The translations under genes were made by a program, and so were the position numbers. Below are positions 36,061-47,576 of a stretch of DNA of 64,000 nt, one piece after another. Below the pieces are notes generated by a model that worked only from the letters and a program-made list of their open reading frames with translations, did not search any database and was not told the DNA's origin. Origin of the DNA: Ashinkailepas kermadecensis (taxonomy: Eukaryota > Arthropoda > Thecostraca > Neolepadidae); the NCBI GenBank assembly GCA_034440615.1, contig JAOTOM010005178.1, positions 900,001 to 964,000 on the forward strand, given 5' to 3'. Every line of letters starts with the position of its first letter. Within the stretch, counting starts at the first letter, position 1.

Positions 36061-37590
36061 GACAGCATGCGCTTCCGGGAATTCTCAGAACCGCTGCAGC
36101 ACACCTCTCTGGGTGTGATGGTGAATTGGTGCTCGCGGGCGCGCCGACTGCTGGGGTTAATTTACGCTCACGCACACTTCTGGGGATAATTCCGTGTCTG
36201 TTTCGAGGATTATTCTGGTCCGGCGTTAGTAATAAGCCGGTTGGCTAACTAGTCATAAGTCATGTGTTAAGGCTTATAAGAGCAGGGCCCCTGGCCTTTA
36301 AGGGCTTGACACTATCCCAAGTTCCTAGAAAATATATCCCCCCCATCTAACAACCACCCCCTTCCTTTTCAAAAACCCCCCAAAAATTACAACCTCCCCC
36401 CACCCCCCCTAAAGGTGGCTGATGTCCATAATGCCGATGCCGGAATCGAAGTTCGGGCCCGACCAGTCTGCTGTGACCGGCCCAACACGGCCTCGATCAA
36501 GATGCTCTGAAGCTCAGACAAAACATCGGCATTGTGTGCAAGCCGGTTAATGGACTTTCAAAAACCGGTTGGAAACTCGGAATATATGCCAAGACCAGTG
36601 ACAAAGCCCGCCGGTCTTGAACGGGATTTATGAACGGGTGGGTCTTGGCATCTGCCATCTCCAGTTTTAACACCACTGGAAGCACGGCGGTCATCACCCT
36701 CTGACTCGCACCACAGTTGTTACGGACACGAATTGATCTCCGTTACGAATAACCCTTTACTCAGGTGCCCTTTATTTACCACCAAATCATAATGGGTCTT
36801 ATTTGCTTTCCTGTTATTAGAAGCATCCAGCTTGTTTATCACGTCCGTCCAGGCCATCGCTTTCCGCTGCTTCCCACATGACGACCAGCTCGCACATGGT
36901 TGGATGGAAGTGCAGCGGAACACATTACCTGGCATACATCATGTGATGGGCGTAGACGAAGAAAAACTTCGGCGTAGCAAACCAATGTTCGCTCATAAGG
37001 AAACACAGCCTGGAAGGGGGTAATGGAAGGTCTGGCTTGAACTTTAACTTGTTGAAAAGTCTATTAAGTGAGAGGGAGTGCGCTCGGAATTTATTTATTT
37101 AGCTTTGGACAGGGACATTACTCGGAGGCTTGACAATATTTGCGTGGCGTGGTAGACCAACAATTTTGTTCGGACGTGGGGACTTCCACACCTTCCCCAT
37201 GGAAGTCTACACTCTGATATGTTCTGCCATGCGTAAATACAAAATTGTACTGATCGTGGCGACAGCGCTTTGGCTTTCAGGTGGGATAGTAGAAGTCGCA
37301 GTATTTTTCTCTGTGAATGCTTTCAGCTATCTGTGGTGTAATACCCCAAAAAATGAACACTTCCATCTCGCCTGTTCTGCTACGATTCACTCGATGAACA
37401 TTTTTACCGGGAGTGTCACGACATGCTAATTTACTTTGTCGGCCACACACAGCGCAAGGTAGACGTTGGGTGAGACGCATCAGGCACTCCTGGTCGCCCG
37501 ACCAAGGCTCACCATCATCTTCATCGTGATTTTAACCATCGCCCCAACATCATCTGAAGGCAGCGCCAACGACAGCGACGAAGCACTCAC
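36061..37590. other. Intron sequence, no exon seen
   Basis: A C/A-rich stretch at 36340-36410. No supported exon. Confidence 0.45.
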
Positions 37591-37741
37591 CGACCAAGTG
37601 GTCCTTGTAGGCGGTGATCACCAGGCGGAAGCCGTTCTTGCTGGTGCCCCACGAGTCCGTGCTGTACTCGATGGTCAGGTGGTTGCTGCGCATGAACAGC
37701 GTGCCCACCGACTCCTTGGTGTTTCGACACGACAGGTCGGC
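37591..37741 (-). CDS. CUB-domain exon, part 3 (C-terminal strands)
   Basis: The exon is 50 codons plus 1 nt, starting in phase 0 after acceptor GGATTTCAG and ending at donor GTCG|GTGAGT. It encodes ADLSCRNTKESVG, LFMRSNHLTIEYSTDS and SKNGFRLVITAYKD. The opening Cys is the fourth CUB cysteine. The Asn-Gly-Phe-x-Leu-x-Ile-x-Ala end is the typical last beta strand. With the two exons at higher coordinates this completes one four-cysteine CUB domain of about 115 residues, a normal length. Codon third positions are strongly G/C, unlike the surrounding intron. The last nt leaves phase 1, which fits the LDLa exon. A 32-bp minisatellite (38113-38545) lies about 0.4 kb upstream of the acceptor. Confidence 0.87.
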
Positions 37742-38112
37742 CTGAAATCCAACCATTATTCGGGCTTAGGGGCGCACCAACTGCTAATGATTGTGTGGTG
37801 CCGAGGACGGTCTGAAGTCAAGACAGCCGTTGCGTACCGCACCCCGTGTCACAGCGTCACCAGCTGCGCCAGCGGATCGTGCTGCATAGCTTTGCACGTT
37901 TTTGCCACGCCCTTGTTTGATTTATCTCCCTTATATCCTTAAAAATCTTTCCGATTTACACGTGGCGCTATTGAGTGGGCCCGCCCACTGCTAGAGAGTC
38001 TCATGTTTAAATTGTGCCCACGCCCTCCCCAACCGATGGCGATGTGGCAAAATACCGCCGGTGAGCTGCACTGAGCTACTGAAAAGCGACGAACGGAGCC
38101 CAGAACTCATGT

Positions 38113-38545
38113 GAACGGTCACATGCCCTCCTGGCAGTGGTCACGAACGGTCACATTCCCTCCTGGCAGTGGTCACAAACGGTCACATGCCCTCCTGGCA
38201 GTGGTCACGAACGGTCACATTCCCTCCTGGCAGTGGTCACGAACGGTCACATTCCCTCCTGGCAGTGGTCACGAACGGTCACATTCCCTCCTGGCAGTGG
38301 TCACGAACGGTCACATGCCCTCCTGGCAGTGGTCACAAACGGTCACATTCCCTCCTGGCAGTGGTCACGAACGGTCACATTCCCTCCTGGCAGTGGTCAC
38401 GAACGGTCACATTCCCTCCTGGCAGTGGTCACGAACGGTCACATTCCCTCCTGGCAGTGGTCACGAACGGTCACATGCCCTCCTGGCAGTGGTCACGAAC
38501 GGTCACATGCCCTCCTGGCAGTGGTCACAAACTGTCACACCCCCT
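38113..38545. repeat. 32-bp minisatellite, ~13 copies, with GGTCA pairs
   Basis: The unit combines CCTCCTGGCAGTGGTCA with CGAACGGTCACATTC, with G/C variants in the tail. TGGTCACGAACGGTCA is two GGTCA half-sites in the same direction with a 4-bp spacer. It lies in the intron just upstream of the CUB part 3 exon. Confidence 0.96.
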
Positions 38546-38564
38546 CCTATATGCTCTATATATC

Positions 38565-38589
38565 CTATATATATATATATATATATATC
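38565..38589. repeat. (AT)n microsatellite
   Basis: Short pure AT run beside the 32-bp array. Confidence 0.93.
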
Positions 38590-39354
38590 AAATCACACCG
38601 GGCTACTCGGTATTTCACATACCCCATAACACTATCAGATCCAATGAGGAGCCGCCGGACAATTCGATAGCACGGTGTGACATTTAGAAGCCGGCAAAGC
38701 GTACAAAACCTGACCGAATGTGTCCCCCTCCCTCCCACCGCCGGCGAGCGACTCGGCCTCCTGGATTACGAGCGATGGCGTCAGTGGCGCCGGAAGACGA
38801 TTCCTTTTCGGGCAGACACCCTGGCTAAATATATGCAAGTAGCCATTTCGTCCTGATATAATACATCCGACTGCTATTAGTGGCTTTAGTCGTTTGGGTT
38901 CGTCCTAAGCAGAGCTTGTTACATTCACCCTGTACCCACACATTTTGTTTGGTGCCGATGCTGCAGGTGCCGATGCTGTGACACGGCTGCCCCGTCCCCG
39001 TGTTATCCGCCTCATTGGACCACCTGTCAGCTACCTATCCTCACATGCGGGTACTTGAATGTACATACGGTATCGAACTTATGGTGACTCAAAACTCCGA
39101 TGCACAATTTGACGGAATATGGGAAGCAAATGCAAACCGACACGGGTGCTAAATGCATGCACATTTTAAACCCTCATCACCATCCCCGATGGTTTTCACC
39201 TTTAAAGTGAGCATGAAGCCACATGAGGGCATAGAATAGCTGAAAGAGAAGATAAACAGGCTGATTAATGGTGTAAAGGATGAAGTAACGGAACGAGAGG
39301 TGTGGAAGGCTGCTGGGTGAGGGGGTGGTGATAACGAACGCAAGTCTCGTAAAC

Positions 39355-39355
<1 letters not shown>

Positions 39356-39435
<80 letters not shown>

Positions 39436-39872
39436 GGAGACGGAGACGGAGACGGAGACGGAGACGGAGACGGAGACGGAGACGGAGACGGAGACGGAGA
39501 CGGAGACGGAGACGGAGACGGAGACGGAGACGGAGACGGAGACGGAGACGGAGACGGAGACGGAGACGGAGACGGAGACGGAGACGGAGACGGAGACGGA
39601 GACAGAGACAGAGACAGAGACAGAGACAGAGACAGAGACAGAGACAGAGACAGAGACAGAGACAGAGACAGAGACAGAGACAGAGACAGAGACAGAGACA
39701 GAGACAGAGACAGAGACAGAGACAGAGACAGAGACAGAGACAGAGACAGAGACAGAGACAGAGACAGAGACAGAGACAGAGACAGAGACAGAGACAGAGA
39801 CAGAGACAGAGACAGAGACAGAGACAGAGACAGAGACAGAGACAGAGACAGAGACAGAGACAGAGACAGAGA
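39356..39872. repeat. Compound microsatellite (GA), (GGAGAC), (AGAGAC)
   Basis: Three adjacent blocks with sharp borders: GA (39356-39433), GGAGAC (about 39434-39600, ~28 units) and AGAGAC (about 39600-39872, ~45 units). The second and third differ by one base. Minus-strand Leu/Cys or Val/Ser frames here are artefacts. Confidence 0.98.
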
Positions 39873-39906
39873 GAAGCATTATATATATGTGCATTCACCC
39901 ATGCAT

Positions 39907-40178
39907 AGGAGATTACGGGGTGATGCGATTGAAAAGTATAAAAATCGTTGAATGGTTAGAGTTTGCCAATTTGAATAATGCCTATTTAGAGTATCACATA
40001 TGGGTCATCAGAGAGATTTGACAAGACAAAGCATAGTACAGTTAAGCGCCAGCATGTTTTCAGTCAAAGAGTGGCTGATCAATGGAATAGGCTGCCTGCT
40101 GATGTTGTGGGGAGTCTCTCATTGAATGGATTTAAAAATAGGGTGGACAACGTTTTTAGGGCGGATAATCTTTTTTGA
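39907..40178 (+). pseudogene. LINE 3' end: C-terminus of a CR1/jockey-like ORF2
   Basis: The plus strand reads RRLRGDAIEKYKNR then a stop. After frame changes it reads SSERFDKTKHSTVKRQHVF, SQRVADQWNRLPADVV and LNGFKNRVDN, ending in TGA at 40176-40178. RRxRGD-x-I, F-S-x-R-V-x-D-x-WN-x-LP-x-x-VV and FK-x-R-x-D are the usual landmarks at the end of CR1/jockey ORF2 proteins. Internal stops and frameshifts mark it as dead. Its 5' truncation point lies within about 40 bp of a 0.5-kb compound microsatellite. Confidence 0.8.
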
Positions 40179-41884
40179 GTTATAGTTAGTGGTGGGTGGG
40201 GTGAGATTTATGACAGTAGGTGTACACGGCGCAGACCTCTTTAAAAGCAGGTATGGACGGAGTTTGAAAATGGTTGACGGGGCACTCGATCAACGCATGT
40301 GCTACGTGATACAGTGAATCGGGCTAGATTGGTAGATAGATAGGCATTAATTGTAAGATGTTGGTGGACAGTTTCATTGTAATTCAGGATGTGGCATTGG
40401 CTTGGGTGTTCAGTAGCTTTTTGTCCAGGCTATATAATATATTTACTTTACAAGCTTAACCAAGATGGGGCACTGTGGCTCTTATTAAGTCGGAACGTTT
40501 CATTATTTTATGACTTTATGACCAAAATCAGAAGTCTATAGAAAATGTCCAAAGAGAAGCTACAATATTGACTTCAAGGCTCAATAATTCCTGGTATTGG
40601 CAGGAATGCTTGTAACTATAATGCAAACGCAACTGTGCTTATTTGTCTTCCAACACAGGAGACCCGGCAGTGATCTGAGACAAGTGCACACACTGGTGAG
40701 GTACGCAAGTGCTCATTGTCTTGATGCTTTAAACGCAAACACATTTGTGGAATTTGCAAGCAACACGGAGAGGGGACGTACCTTTGAAATTGGCGAGAGG
40801 AGTAGAACATCGCTACAACAGCTTGTTTGTGAGTTATAACCCTTTCGCATAGGTTACCTGTAAGCGTCGTTGACTCCACATCTCTGAACGTGCTTAAAAG
40901 TGGGTGAGATATTTGCGTTGGAAATCGAGATTTCCAGCACGAATGTATATACGAGATTTCCAGCCTGATTTGTATATCGTCCAGACAGTATTCTGCTTCA
41001 TGCGGCTGTCGGTTCTCCGAGTCGTGCAGACGGAGCTGGCACAGTAGCGCGCTGGTGTTCCAGGTTTGCTGTGTCTTGCCTTGGTGTTTTGCTTGGATTA
41101 TTGCGCGACGTTGATCTGCCTTTGTCACCTTTTCCTGTTCAAGCATGTTTTGCATTCTGTATTTTGCATCCTGTAGCCTGGCTCATCGACATTCACGACC
41201 TTCGTATCGGAGGAAATCCTTTTTGATTTGCACGTGTCGACACAAATGCGTAATGCATGTGCAAAGATGTTGAAATACAAAAAAGAAGAAGATGCAGCTG
41301 CAGCTGCACAAGTGCGGCAGAACTGTAGTTGTTTTGTACATGGCGCCTCTTGGTTCCGTTGTCTGCTGACCTGGATGTAACACTGTCGGATACCTGTGCC
41401 GCCCACCAATAGTGACAGGTCACTGATGAGGCGTGGCAAGTGATCCGAATGGATAGATCACTAACAGTGTAACGTGAGATCACGGACTCACTGTGACTGA
41501 CCGTTGAGCTTTGACATGGATATATACCTGTCAATGATCTATCAATGCCAACCAGTGCCACATCTTGTGTGCGCAGAGATGGGACTTCACGGTTGACGTA
41601 TTCTAAGGACCGTGATCTCACTAGTTCGTTAGTGTGCATAGTAGTGCAAAGCAGCACTTTCTGTGGGAAAAAATCATGGAATGGTTTGATCCATCTCAAA
41701 CGGGAGCACATATATTTAACCCAGGAGTGCATGCAAATGATATTTGTGTTGTGCTGATGCCGTGTCCTGCTGAGCTTCTTCTCAAAATAAGCTTGTCGTG
41801 TCGTCTGCGCAATTCATATTTCATGTCGCACACTTGACACACCTGTATGCTACCCAAATATGTACATAGTGGGGAAACACACAA
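40179..41884. other. Intron sequence, possibly LINE 3' UTR at the left
   Basis: The LINE stop codon at 40178 is followed by G/T-rich sequence with no clear poly(A) or tail repeat. The rest is unremarkable. Confidence 0.4.
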
Positions 41885-42010
41885 ATTGCCACACGCACAT
41901 GTTGCACATATCCATGTACGCATTGCCACATGCACATGTGCATGCTGCACATCCGATGTGCATGGATATGTACAGCATGTACACGTGGCAAAGTGTGGCA
42001 AATGGATGTG
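41885..42010. repeat. ACATG/CATGT-rich self-complementary segment
   Basis: Many overlapping inverted motifs (GCACATGT, ACATGTGCATGC, CCATGTACGC, GTACACGTGGC) allow extended hairpins. Confidence 0.6.
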
Positions 42011-42148
42011 CATATGCAATTTCTCACCGAGACACCATAAGGTGGAAGATTATCTGAAGATGTGGATATTGGCATAGCGCAAGCCATCGGACAGTAGCCA
42101 ATGGTTCTCAGCAAACGAGCACACCGAGGTGTTCTATATATGGTCAGA

Positions 42149-42310
42149 TTGGTTGGTTGTTGGTTTTACGACACGTCGACCGTTGAGTAATAGCGTCGCC
42201 AATCTCTCACGCCGATTGGTCGCGGGCGAAGAGTATAAGCGACAGGTGAGATTCGAAACCACAATCTTTCGATTGTGAGACGAGCATCTAACCCCTAGAC
42301 CACCCGTCCC
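42149..42310 (-). mobile_element. tRNA-derived SINE with a different head
   Basis: The body matches the other SINEs (ACCAATCGGCGTGAGAGATT, GGCGACGCTATT). The 5' head reads GGTGGTCTAGGGGTTAGATG rather than GCGGTAGCTCAG, and the 3' end runs into CAACAACCAACCAATC. The flanks share TATATATGGTCAGA (ending at 42148 and 42329), a 14-bp target-site duplication. It sits in intron sequence of the CUB gene, sense to it. Confidence 0.82.
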
Positions 42311-42711
42311 CTATATATATATGGTCAGAGAAGGCAGGTGTTGGCGGCTGGGAAAGGTTCGGAGGAGGTAAGTGTAAACTAGTCTAGGCGTTTTTCAGTT
42401 GGGCCCGAAGGATGGCGATAAATTATTTTAAGACCTCTAAGGAAGGGCCGTCCAGATCCCTTGGTGCGCCTCCGAACACAATGTGAAGGTGCACAACGGC
42501 AGAAGATTTGACCTACAATGCTAAAGAATATCGCGAGCCCGGACAGCCTGCGTGGTGTAGGATCAGAGGTGGGTTGTTTGGAGTTGCCTTGCACTCTCCC
42601 TGATTCCATACCATTTGTTGTGGATGAAGAGATCAGCAGATTGACTCACCTTGTATTTTTCTTCCTCGCGTACAAATCGTCGTGATGAAGAGGTGGACAG
42701 ATTTGACTCAC

Positions 42712-42822
42712 CTTGTACTTTCCCTGGATGACATGAGCGCCATCGTGGATGTAGAGGTGGTCGTTGCAGTCGAGATGCAGGTAGTCAAAGCGCACCATGA
42801 ATCTCTGAAGAATCGACTCCGT
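42712..42822 (-). CDS. CUB-domain exon, part 2
   Basis: The exon is 111 bp, 37 codons, phase 0 at both ends, after acceptor GCCGGCAG and before donor AAG|GTGAGT. It encodes TESILQRFMVRFDYLHLDC followed by NDHLYIHDGAH. The pattern Phe-x-Val-x-Phe, then Cys-x-Asp-x-Leu-x-Ile-x-Asp-Gly, is the central CUB signature. The Cys pairs with the one that opens the next exon, and the Asp after it is the usual calcium-site Asp. The acidic residue normally seen a few positions before this Cys is not obvious. The donor is followed 62 nt later by a near-copy of itself (AATACAAG|GTGAGTCAA). Using that second site would add 62 nt and break the frame, so the first site is taken as real. Confidence 0.85.
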
Positions 42823-43994
42823 CTGCCGGCAAATATCAAGTTTGAAACCAGCTGTCGGCCAATTTGGATCAAGAGAGAGAGAGGTCAAAGAGTCAGATGA
42901 GAGACCCCTCTCCGCCGCACTGCCCAGCATTGGGACGGTCTTCCTTCCAGTCTAGTGCCATCCTTGAGTAGAATGGACTTCTATGTTATTTTGTACATGA
43001 TTTCCGAATGGGCTAATTTGAAATTGCCAATACTTGAAACAACACTTTAAGCAAGCTCAAATTATTCGGTAACTTTCGACCTGGCTAAAACCAACGAGTT
43101 CTGTGGCTATTAGCAGAGGCCAGCATGTGTTCTTTGCAAGAAGTACAAACTTCGTATTGCCATAGCGAATCGAAGGGTCAATACATCGAATCGAAGTCAA
43201 ATTGAACAAGTCAAATCCAGTCGAAATCGAATCGAATCGAAGTTCAACAGCATTCAGGTAATCAGTACCACAGGATGTCTGGACTTCGAGTTAGGCCAGC
43301 AGTACCGACCGTAACTAACTCAGGCTACATGACCCGCCATGTCAAATCTAACTCTGGTGGACGATGCATGACATATCGTGATGCTCTTTTCACACACTGC
43401 GAACAACCAAGTCTGCGAATTTTATCAGGTAAATAGTACTGACGGCATCAAGTCTGTGCGAAAAAGAAGGCTTCAAAATTAATTAATCGTTACCAGCATT
43501 CTCAGCTTCAGCTGAATTGTGTAATTTTTAATAGGTCAGCAGATTCATTTCGCATTTAACAGACAACATTGTCACAATCTTAACAAATCAAAACTCAAGG
43601 CGTTGCAAGCATGGCCACCAATCTAGCCATGCTAAGGGGATCCCAATCGCATTAGGCATGCTATCAGAACTTTAGTAAATTTACATCCAAGAAGTGAAAA
43701 TTGCAGTACTGCTTGGAAAGTAGTTCTTCCAAAGTACTCACGAAAATTAAAGAATGTGTATCCAACCATTCTGGACGCACTCATTACGGTCGCCAGGCGT
43801 AGTTCCCCAAACGTGTTGCAAGGACTACCTGATAGCCTTCCTTTGGCCGCGAAATGGTGTGTGAACCTGCGCAGGGGTGTTGTTTTATATATTGTGGAGC
43901 TGACTCCTCAATGCTGGTTCCCCCCTCGATAATTTCAACTTTTAGCATGGGAGTCTATGGAGTGTGCCCTCCAGTCCATTTCGGTCTGCCCATT
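42823..43994. other. Intron sequence, no exon seen
   Basis: AT-rich; only the TCGAA repeat noted above. Confidence 0.45.
43185..43245. repeat. (TCGAA)-type short repeat
   Basis: ATCGAATCGAA and GAAGTCAAAT units, degenerate. Confidence 0.75.
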
Positions 43995-44575
43995 GCGACG
44001 TCTCTGCCTTCACTGACTCGTGGGGAATGAGCGTCTCTGCCTTCACTGACTCGTTGTGGGGAATGGGCGTCTCTGCCTTCACTGACTCGTTATGGGGAAT
44101 GAGCGTCTCTGCCTTCACTGACTCGTGGGGAATGGGCGTTTCTGCCTTCACTGACTCGTGGGGAATGGACGTCTCTGCCTTCACTGACTCGTGGGGAATG
44201 GGCGTCTCTGCCTTCACTGACTCGTTATGGGGAATGAGCGTCTCTGCCTTCACTGACTCGTTGTGGGGAATGGGCGTCTCTGCCTTCACTGACTCGTTGT
44301 GGGGAATGGGCGTCTCTGCCTTCACTGACTCGTTGTGGGGAATGGGCGTCTCTGCCTTCACTGACTCGTGGGGAATGGGCGTCTCTGCCTTCACTGACTC
44401 GTTATGGGGAATGAGCGTCTCTGCCTTCACTGACTCGTTGTGGGGAATGGGCGTCTCTGCCTTCACTGAATCGTTGTGGGGAATGGGCGTCTCTGCCTTC
44501 ACTGACTCGTTGTGGGGAATGGGCGTCTCTGCCTTCACTGACACGCTGTGGGGAATGGGCGTCTCTGGCGTCGCT
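43995..44575. repeat. 36/33-bp minisatellite, frame-preserving
   Basis: About 17 units of GACTCGTTGTGGGGAATG plus GGCGTCTCTGCCTTCACT (36 bp), or the same lacking 3 bp (33 bp). All length changes are multiples of three. The minus strand stays open as Ser-Val-Lys-Ala-Glu-Thr-Pro-Ile-Pro-His-(Asn)-Glu units; the plus strand is open too (Ser-Ala-Phe-Thr-Asp-Ser). No start, splice or domain evidence identifies a gene. Confidence 0.95.
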
Positions 44576-46487
44576 TACTCATTACAGGGTATGATTTGCG
44601 CTATTGTCTTGTGCTGCAAGCCGAACCACCGCGGTGGCAATTGTCCATAAAGCCGGCTGTGCTGACTTCTGAACACCAGCCATTTTGCGTCAACTCCGCT
44701 GTTGGATCAAACTCAGCCTCAAAACAAACACCGCCCTCTTAAATCAGCCACATTCAGCGCGCCAGCGGAACTTGGGCTCGGCACCGGTGTGGCTTTTACG
44801 CCGCAGTTTTGTAATTCTCCTTTTTCGCCTCGCTCGGGAGAGGTGGGAGACGCCGCTTCTTCACGCGTCAGTTATCTCGCGGCCAGCGGTGCCGGCGATT
44901 AGAAAAGGCAAACTGAAAATCAGGCGGGCGGCGGCGGCGGCGGTGGTGGGGGGGGGGGAGGGGGTAGAGCGCGGGGCTACATCCGGCCCGGCCGTCGCGA
45001 GCCGATGGGCGCACGCCCGTCGTTTGCATAACCAGGGGTGATTCATCGACTGGTGTCGGTACGACCGACTGGGGTGGTGCTCTGTGCCAGCCTGCCCGAT
45101 GGAGGCGGACTCGACTAGTCGGCCGACTGACCAAGTGGATGCCGCTGCCAGCCCGACAGGTGAAAGTACACCCCGGCTGACTCGACAGGATGGAAGCGGC
45201 ACCGTCAACTGGACGCAGAATGCGCTCTGTTGTTTGGCCGACCGAATATTTGGAATAAAACCGCGTGGTTTCGAAGCCGCAAATTCCCCATCTGACCAAC
45301 TAGGCCAGCGGTTCTTGACATACTTCGTGTCATTAACGATTTAGATCGCAAAACATGCATTAAACATATTGAAATTTCCATCTACACTGAATGTGCTGCT
45401 GAATGCTTCTTCATCCATGGGAAGCAACATGCAGTACACATTGGGATCCTTAGGCCACGTGTCGTTAGTTATTTGGGCTTTAGGGCGCATCGACTGCTGT
45501 GGTCATTTTGCGCCCATTTAGGCCACGTGTCACACAGTTGCTGGCGTGAGGCTAAATGTCGGAAGCGATGGGGAATCTATTTCCTCTTGACTTGCAATAT
45601 TGACGCGGACGAAGGCATCCAGGTTTGAAATGGCTGCGCAGTGGCTCAATACGGAATCTATCTATTTCAGCGCCGATGCTACGAGCTTACAAAGATGCCA
45701 TCATTTATAAACATGCTCACCTCATCATGCAGTCATGTGTTTCGATTATAATCTTGCTACCTGTGATTCACGCGAGGCCTTTCACGCGAGGGTCTTTGGC
45801 AGTTTTATTGCCAGAAGAAGAAAAAAACTGTGCGCTTCCGACGGAACAGCTTCCGTCTTTCCTCAAAGCGAGCAATTTCCTTTGGCGTCCCGACGCTCGA
45901 TCAAACCTAGTGCGGCCTGAAATGGAGTGTCGGATGAGAAATGCCACTCTTCCAGACGGAGCTTTGAGCTATGAACAAAATAACCGACGTAATCTTAACA
46001 GCCGCCACAGAGGTAGATAGTACGCCGACACTTCACGCACTCCACTGATCTTCAGACCCGTAAGCGCTCACTTGGTCTCTGCACTGGAGTCTTCAGCGAT
46101 TCGCATGGGCGTCGTACTTGGTCTTTGTTTTCATTGATAATAGAGTAGAACCAACCGCCGAAAAGCAAACATCAGCTGGGCACCACCAGGAGCCACAGCT
46201 CCCAGGAGCACTGACGCCGCGCCCGCGGGCTCCCATTACCGAGTCGCTATCAGTCTGCAGCCGGCATTCAGCCGCGACAATGGATCCAGACCCGATGCCT
46301 GATGAAGCCATTAGCATTCAGCAGTCGGGACGAGCCCACGTGTGCATTACTTGGCATTCAATTCGATTCATCGAAGAGCCTCCCGACATTGGTATGAGCC
46401 GAATCCTCACTGCGTGGCCGGACGATCAGATAAATCAGCATAGCAAAAGAGCAGCTTCCAATTCGTTGGGGACCGGGCGGGGCGTTG
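44576..46487. other. Intron sequence with a GC-rich patch at 44840-45200
   Basis: The GC-rich patch includes GGCGGCGGC and G-runs (44932-44962). The plus frame 45084-45344 (86 codons) follows it but has no domain or donor. ATTTAGGCCACGTGTC-type duplicates lie at 45451-45535. Confidence 0.4.
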
Positions 46488-46502
46488 CCCGCCTTCTACC
46501 CG

Positions 46503-46681
46503 GGGCCGCGGTAGCTCAGTTGGTAGAGCGTCGGACTCTTGGTCGCAAGATTGTGGGTTCGAATCTCGCAACCGACGGCATTTACCGAGTCCGCCCGCGA
46601 CTAATCGGCGTGAGAGGTTGGCGACGCTATATAACCTAGCGGTTGAATGCGTCGTAAAAGAACCCAAGGTTCTTCTTCTTC
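46503..46681 (+). mobile_element. tRNA-derived SINE, full copy with TSD
   Basis: Same family as the copy at 4485: A box TAGCTCAGTTGG, B box GGTTCGAATCT, body ATCGGCGTGAGAGGTTGG, 3' end GAATGCGTCGTAAAAGAACC. The flanks are 15-bp direct repeats with one mismatch at 46488-46502 (CCCGCCTTCTACCCG) and 46682-46696 (CCCGCCTTCTGCCCG). It lies about 0.7 kb upstream, on the genome axis, of the first CUB exon and antisense to that gene. Confidence 0.88.
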
Positions 46682-46888
46682 CCCGCCTTCTGCCCGCCTA
46701 CGTCCGTCGCTAATGATCACTGTGGTGAGGGTGAGCGGGGGCGGTGTTGAAGGGCCGGAAACGTTGCGGGCTTGGCTGCTCTTGTGATTGAACGGTTCTA
46801 GTCCAAGATGTTCATCAATTAATTCGTCTCTGATGTGTAGTATGTGAACTCTATCCAGACGTGAGATAGGGCGCCTGATCCGTTGTGA

Positions 46889-47055
<167 letters not shown>

Positions 47056-47416
47056 GTGTATGCATCTGTGAGCTAGGGCAGATGCATATGTTCACCTGTG
47101 ACCTGAGACAGGTGGAATATGACCAGGTGCAGTGGCGAATTCAAGTAGGGTAGGTGCAGAAAGCTCAATTTCCTCCAGCTTCATCCGAGCCAAACGTAAG
47201 TTCGATTTTCAAGACTTATGCATGTTTGAGAGCATCTCTACTATTTGAAATACTCATTGCAACTAAATGCATTTCAATTAAGCACGCTTTTGTGTACTTT
47301 TGAATGCAACATTCCTTGCTGTCGTCATTGGCAGTGAAAATTCCGGGCACTCTTTTGCAGACGTGCTTGTGAGTAGGTGCGGAAGTTCACCTGCGACATC
47401 GAGAAAGCGGTCTCAC

Positions 47417-47532
47417 CTGGAAGGTGAGCTTGCAGTTGAGGTTGGGCTCGTTGGTCGAGCGCAGAGTGGCGCCGTCGATGTTGTAGTTGAGCTGCTGCAG
47501 GAAGTGGCGTCGGCACAGCTCTGTCACGAAAT
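47417..47532 (-). CDS. CUB-domain exon, part 1, of a CUB-LDLa membrane protein
   Basis: This is an internal exon of 2 nt plus 38 codons, preceded by an acceptor ending TGTGCCGCAG and followed by donor CAG|GTGAGA. The peptide runs FVTELCRRHF, then NYNIDGATLRS, then NLNCKLTFQ. Cys6 and Cys33 are spaced like the first disulfide pair of a CUB domain, and the end resembles the second CUB beta strand. Third codon positions are almost all G or C. The exon ends in phase 0, as the next exon requires. The preceding exon must end in phase 1, and I did not find it, so the signal peptide and start codon are missing. CUB domains are extracellular binding modules; the partner cannot be told from sequence. 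A branch-point-like tandem array lies just upstream (47577-47705). Confidence 0.8.
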
Positions 47533-47576
47533 CTGCGGCACACAGATCGGCACGGACACGTCAGTCAACGCGTGCA

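Noticed and set aside
39149..39898. 249-codon Leu/Cys/Arg frame
   Set aside because: Translation of the GA/GGAGAC/AGAGAC microsatellite.
46507..46580. tRNA gene on the plus strand
   Set aside because: Same reason: the head of a SINE with a degenerate anticodon stem.
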